The translations under genes and the position numbers were made by a program. Below the pieces are notes generated by a model. That model ran no database searches. It saw only the letters and a list, made by a program, of their open reading frames with translations, and had not been told where the DNA came from. Shown here piece by piece: positions 59,488 through 64,000 of a stretch of 64,000 nt of DNA. The number at the start of each line of letters is the position of its first letter. The stretch's first letter is position 1. The stretch is from assembly GCA_965153355.1 (NCBI GenBank), contig OZ231127.1:92628001-92692000 (forward strand). The letters are read 5' to 3'. The stretch is from Flaccisagitta enflata. Taxonomy: Eukaryota; Chaetognatha; Sagittoidea; Aphragmophora.

Positions 59488-59648
59488 GTATGTTTCCGTT
59501 GTGGTACAACGTCATCTACACTTCGTTTGTGAGTCTGGGATTCGTAACCAACATCCTTTGCTTCCTGGTCATGCAAACTGCCAGTCTTAAAGGACTCACA
59601 ATATCCGTCTATCTTTCATTTCTCGCTGTTGTGGACTTCTTAGTACAG
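59488..59648 (+). CDS. Rhodopsin-like GPCR exon (TM1 to TM2)
   Basis: A 161-base exon with acceptor TTTGGTCATTTCAG (phase 1) and donor CAG|GTAAGC (phase 0). It begins MFPLWYNVIYTSF, then TM1 with the expected Asn in VTNILCF. A short basic loop (ASLKGL) and TM2 with LAVVDF follow, where Asp is the conserved TM2 residue. That is the class A (rhodopsin family) pattern; the YLSFLAVVD form resembles invertebrate peptide-receptor-like members, but I cannot name one. Neighbouring exons are not in the window: the intron upstream ends in a Helentron-like tail (GTGACCCTGCGTCACTTG) and the intron downstream starts with a long (GT)n tract. The frame is open upstream of the acceptor only by chance. Confidence 0.7.
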
Positions 59649-59694
59649 GTAAGCTTGATTTGGATACAAGCTAGATGTGCTCCGATGTGACTGA

Positions 59695-59914
<220 letters not shown>

Positions 59915-59916
<2 letters not shown>

Positions 59917-61035
59917 ATGAAACTTGTGCGTCAAACCAGGGATTTGGGTCTTAAAACAAAGAATGTGATGAGCTTGCCATTAAGCTTCTTTATCATTGAG
60001 AATGGGAAGTGGGAGACAGGTAAACGATAAAAGAAGGAGAAACCGATTTTTTCCCCATATTCTACCAATAGCTACAGCATGAATTTTTTGGAATGTAACA
60101 AAAAAAAACCTATATATCTTGGCTCTTGAGTATTGTAGCAATATGTGATGAGTGCAGCAATTCATCCTATATAAACCTCATGTAAATTACACCATTGGAT
60201 AGAGCACGAAAAACTGTTTTTGTCTATTTTTTTTTCTGATATTTTTCCGTGTTTTTTCTGATATTTTGCCGCTACCTATAAATTTTGCAACAAACCTCCA
60301 GCACAAACAGCGAAATCTCCAACATCCAAAAATTGGCACTGAATTCTCTTCTTGAAAATCATTAGCCTGATTAGGAGATCAAACAGTTGAAAACCATAGG
60401 GCTGACTGAATTATGACTCAAATCTACTCTAAAGTTAGTTCAGAAAATCATAAGGAAGCCCCAAAATTGCCATTTATTTGGTCTACTAAACCCCCGATTG
60501 CCAATTTCTGGGTGTTGCAGATTTCACTGTTTTTGCTGGAGCATTTCGATTGAACGACCTGATTCCTGGGATGATTTCTGTGAATTGAACCAATAGACTT
60601 ACTTCAGGGGAAAAAAACTTAAATGAGAAGAAAATTCTTAAAATCATTTCACGCAAGAAAAAAGTGTTGCAGTATCGGTGGACAGGACAAGTATTATTAG
60701 ATCTTCAAGAATTGAATTAGAAAATCAAGGTAATGTGACTACTTAACTAACTAGAAGATGATGAGTGAAACAATCGGTTTTTCTGCCTTATGGCTTGGTA
60801 GAAAAATTCCATATTGCAGCAAAGCATCCAAAAAACATTGAAAAAAAAAGTTTTTTGCACTCTTTCCAATGGTGCGATCCGTATCTCACTACAATGCTCA
60901 GGTGCCAAAATATACAGGTTTCTTTTGATGCATTAAAAAAAAATCATACCGTAGAATGACGTCAAGAGCCTAAAAAACTCTTGGAACCTTACAAAAAAGG
61001 TTTTAAAGACAATGAAGAGAAAAAAAGGAAGGACA
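59915..61035. other. Intronic sequence, no further exon recognised
   Basis: AT-rich. A 64-codon ORF at 60765-60959 has no recognisable domain. Confidence 0.4.
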
Positions 61036-61039
61036 CACG

Positions 61040-61162
61040 GAGGAAGACATGGGCGTGGTGGTACTGGAACACGTCCCAGGAAACGATGTTTACCGAGTGG
61101 CTCGTGAGCGGTGGTGGATAAATCGAATGAGGACTTTCGAAGGGGAAAACAAAAGAAGATAA
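61040..61162 (+). pseudogene. GIY-YIG-endonuclease-like fragment
   Basis: An open stretch ending in TAA with a hydrophobic strand (VVVLEHV) followed about a dozen residues later by ARERWWINRMRT. That Arg-Glu-aromatic-Trp-Ile motif before a Leu/Met-x-Thr is the core helix of GIY-YIG domains found in Penelope-like and other invertebrate mobile elements. The conserved Pro-x-Gly-Leu-Asn that normally follows is not seen in this frame. The fragment is short and cut on both sides, so it is a relic. Assignment rests on one motif. Confidence 0.4.
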
Positions 61163-61717
61163 ACCTCTGGACACCCTGGGGTTTTTTTTAACACAAGAAA
61201 ACATCACCCAGGCGTAGAAAGAGGGACAGGAGGAAGAAAATGGGGTTAGTTTTGACCCTTACCCTGTTTTGATGAAAATATCTCTCATTAAGAACCGCGA
61301 AAAAAACAATTTCCTTGGGAAATAACTAAAAAGGTGGAAGATGAGAGAAAGAAGAAGAAATATCTATCATGATGCACATTTGAAATGTTTTTCGCAGCCT
61401 TGTAATATTTTTTGTTCTGTTACATCGGGTCGTTCTCCCCGTCGAAGACTGTAATAGCCAAAAATTTGGAGAAAAAAATAAATGTAGAAAAATATATATA
61501 TATATATTCACTAGAATGAGACGAAAGCTGCAGCTGTGGATAGATTTACAGCTTAGCAGAGGTTATTCTGGGTCAAGATAAACCTTCCTTCTCTGGAAGT
61601 AGCGCATCTGTGCCTCAAGAAAGGAAAAGAGACACTTTTAGTTTTATGTTTGCAACAAATCCATCTTTATTTTTTCTCGAGGTTGCAACGCACGCGGTTA
61701 TTTTCGCCGTCAGAAAA

Positions 61718-63590
61718 GGGCGTGTTTATACTGACAACGATCGCGATCATTCCCATTAATTCGTATGTCTCTATCTTTGTCTCATTTTCCCTTTATTTTT
61801 CATGTCTCTATCTCTAGCTCATCAAGAGTGTGTTTCTAGTGACAACGATCGCCATCATTCCCGTTAATTCGTATGTCTCTATCTTTGTCTCATTTCTCTC
61901 TATTTCTTATGTCTCTATCTTTATCTCTCCAGGGCGTGTTAAAGTGATGACAGCAATCGCGATCATTCCCGTTGATTCATATGTCTCTATCATTGTCTCG
62001 TTTTCCCTCTGTTTTTCATGTCTCTATCTCTATCTCATTGAGAGCGTGTTTCTAGTGACAACGATCGCCATCATTCCCGTTAATTCGTATGTCTCTATCT
62101 TTGTCTCATTTCTCTCTATTTCTTATGTCTCTATCTTTATCTCTCCAGGGCGTGTTAAAGTGATGACAGCAATCGCGATCATTCCCGTTGATTCATATGT
62201 CTCTATCATTGTCTCGTTTTCCCTCTGTTTTTCATGTCTCTATCTCTATCTCATCAAGAGTGTGTTTCTAGTGACAACGATCGCCATCATTCCCGTTAAT
62301 TCGTATGTCTCTATCTTTGTCTCATTTCTCTCTATTTCTTATGTCTCTATCTTTATCTCTCCAGGGCGTGTTAAAGTGATGACAGCAATCGCGATCATTC
62401 CCGTTGATTCATATGTCTCTATCATTGTCTCGTTTTCCCTCTGTTTTTCATGTCTCTATCTCTATCTCATTGAGAGCGTGTTTCTAGTGACAACAATCGC
62501 CATCATTTCCGTTAATTTGTATGTCTCTATCTTTGTCTCATTTTCCCTTTGTTTTTCATGTCTCTATCTCTATCTCATCAAGAGCGTGTTTATACTGACA
62601 ACAATCGCGATCATTCCCATTAATTTGTATTTCTCTATCTTTGTCTCAATTTTCCTTTGTTTTTCATGTCTCTATCTCTATTTCATCAAGAGCGTGTTTC
62701 TAGTGACAACGATCGCCATCATTCCCGTTAATTTGTATGTCTCTATCTTTGTCTCATTTTCCCTTTGTTTTTCATGTCTCTATCTCTATCTCATTGAGAG
62801 CGTGTTTCTAGTGACAACAATCGCCATCATTTCCGTTAATTTGTATGTCTCTATCTTTGTCTCATTTTCCCTTTGTTTTTCATGTCTCTATCTCTATCTC
62901 ATCAAGAGCGTGTTTATACTGACAACAATCGCGATCATTCCCATTAATTTGTATTTCTCTATCTTTGTCTCAATTTTCCTTTGTTTTTCATGTCTCTATC
63001 TCTATTTCATCAAGAGCGTGTTTCTAGTGACAACGATCGCCATCATTCCCGTTAATTTGTATGTCTCTATCTTTGTCTCAATTTCCCTTTGTTTTTCATG
63101 TCTCTATCTCTATCTCATCAAGAGCGTGTTTCTACTGACGACCATGATCTAATTTGTATGTCTCTATCATTGTCTCATTTTCCCTTTGTTTTTCATGTCT
63201 CTATCTCTATCTCATCAAGAGCGTGTTTCTAGTGATGAAACCAATCGCGATCATTCCTGTAAATTTGTATGTCTCTATCTTTGTCTCAATTTCCCTTTTT
63301 TTTATGTCTCTATCTCATCATGAGCGTGTTTCTAGTGACAACGATCGCCATCATTCCCGTTATAATGTATGTCTCTATCATTGTCTCATTTTCCCTTTGT
63401 TTTTCATGTCTCTATCTCTATCTCATCAAGAGCGTGTTTCTAGTGATGAAACCAATCGCGATCATTCCCGTTAATTCGTATATCTCTATCATTGTCTCAT
63501 TTTCCCTTTGTTTTTCATGTCTCTATCTCTATCTCATCATGAGCGTGTTTCTAGTGATGAAACCAATCGCGATCAGACCCGTTAATCGTG
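61718..63590 (+). repeat. 108-bp minisatellite, about 17 copies
   Basis: The unit starts GCGTGTTTCTAGTGACAACG, then ATCGCCATCATTCCCGTTAA and TCTCTATC-rich sequence. In 61830-62480 two variants alternate as 216-bp dimers. Later units are of one type with ATGAAACC variants. Since 108 is a multiple of three, one frame stays open for 440 codons. The unit begins with the terminal repeat of the host element. Confidence 0.9.
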
Positions 63591-63814
63591 TTTATGGTGT
63601 GAACAAAATATTTATAACTTTCAACCAACCCACAAGGGAGTGAGCAGAGTGAGCAAGCCTGTGAATAGAGTAATGCAAGAGTAGCAAGCGGAACGCTGCT
63701 GAGCGAGTGAGGGAGCAATGCTGATTGAGTGAGAGAGCGATGCGAGCTAATCAATATAGTAGGTTGACTAAATGGCCCGTTAAAAACGCGATTATCTGTG
63801 ACTAGAAACGCGCC
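61718..63814. mobile_element. TIR element whose interior is a 108-bp tandem array
   Basis: Left end GGGCGTGTTTATACTGACAA, right end GCGATTATCTGTGACTAGAA then ACGCGCC, inverted copies with mismatches. The short element at 25715-25968 has the same ends and the same GAGTGAGC-rich right part (63640-63770). Confidence 0.6.
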
Positions 63815-63879
63815 CATAAAAGAGTCTAGAAACCCCTTAAGCTGAGAAATAAACCAAACAAGATGAGAAAAGCACAGGT

Positions 63880-64000
63880 TCTTAGGCAGTAGCCCCAAAG
63901 AGGCCAATGACCTATACTTTCTTCTCCGTTTGCTCATCCCCTTGAAGTTTAAATCCCTCCTTTGAGGCTCAAATCCCAGCCTTGGGGCTCAAATCTTGGC
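63880..64000. mobile_element. Family C element, cut by the window edge
   Basis: AGGCAGTAGCCCCAAAGAGG, CCAATGACCTATACTTTCTT, then the first units of an AGGCTCAAATCCCAGCCTTG array. Confidence 0.6.

Noticed and set aside
61830-63152. 440-aa hydrophobic ORF as a membrane protein
   Set aside because: It follows the 108-bp repeat with no start context, signal peptide or flanking coding sequence. The frame is open because 108 is divisible by three.

Overview
The window is eukaryotic, from an invertebrate animal, and mostly non-coding. Three things point this way: GT-AG introns in several genes, long microsatellites ((GA)n, (TTTC)n, (AAC)n, (GAAGAA)n, (GATGAT)n, (GT)n), and a dense population of non-autonomous transposons. 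A TATA box 31 bases upstream of a TCAGTT initiator (12062 and 12091) suits an arthropod. Many short elements carry a palindromic head and a GTCY-type tetranucleotide microsatellite, as in the Helentron-derived DINE/HINE/mini-me/pearl elements of arthropods and molluscs. A crustacean is my best guess, but nothing in the sequence proves it.

About 680-9234 is the densest coding stretch. Four genes lie head to tail on the minus strand. In order of transcription they are: an unrecognised 273-aa protein; a long protein with a coiled-coil N-terminus and C2H2-like zinc fingers; a large acidic repeat-containing protein; and a spliced gene that I read as a decayed parvovirus-NS1-like Rep (HUH nuclease signature plus SF3-type helicase region). 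The Rep-like gene carries a TA-flanked foldback transposon inside an exon and a Helentron-like element near its known end. Two of the other genes contain three single-base frame breaks, all in homopolymers or tandem repeats. The block looks like an endogenous, virus-like gene cluster of unidentified type, or host genes that captured a parvoviral replicase.

About 11900-17710 holds two plus-strand genes of the same design: signal peptide, Thr-rich extracellular stalk, one membrane span, cytoplasmic tail. The first has one exon and a clear promoter. The second has three exons whose phases match. Downstream only isolated coding islands are visible: an annexin-like exon (23.3 kb), weak terminal-exon candidates (52.6 and 54.0 kb), a rhodopsin-like GPCR exon covering TM1-TM2 (59.5 kb) and a GIY-YIG-endonuclease-like fragment (61.0 kb).

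The rest, roughly 18-64 kb, is repeats. They include Helentron-like short elements with GTCY microsatellites; pogo/Tigger-like elements with TA target sites; several foldback or TIR elements not tied to a family; and an unusual family (called family C here) in which inverted GGGCAGCGGCCCC-containing ends enclose a different 20-24-bp minisatellite at each locus. A 108-bp tandem array at 61.7-63.6 kb appears to be grown from the terminal repeat of a MITE. No tRNA, rRNA or CRISPR locus was recognised.
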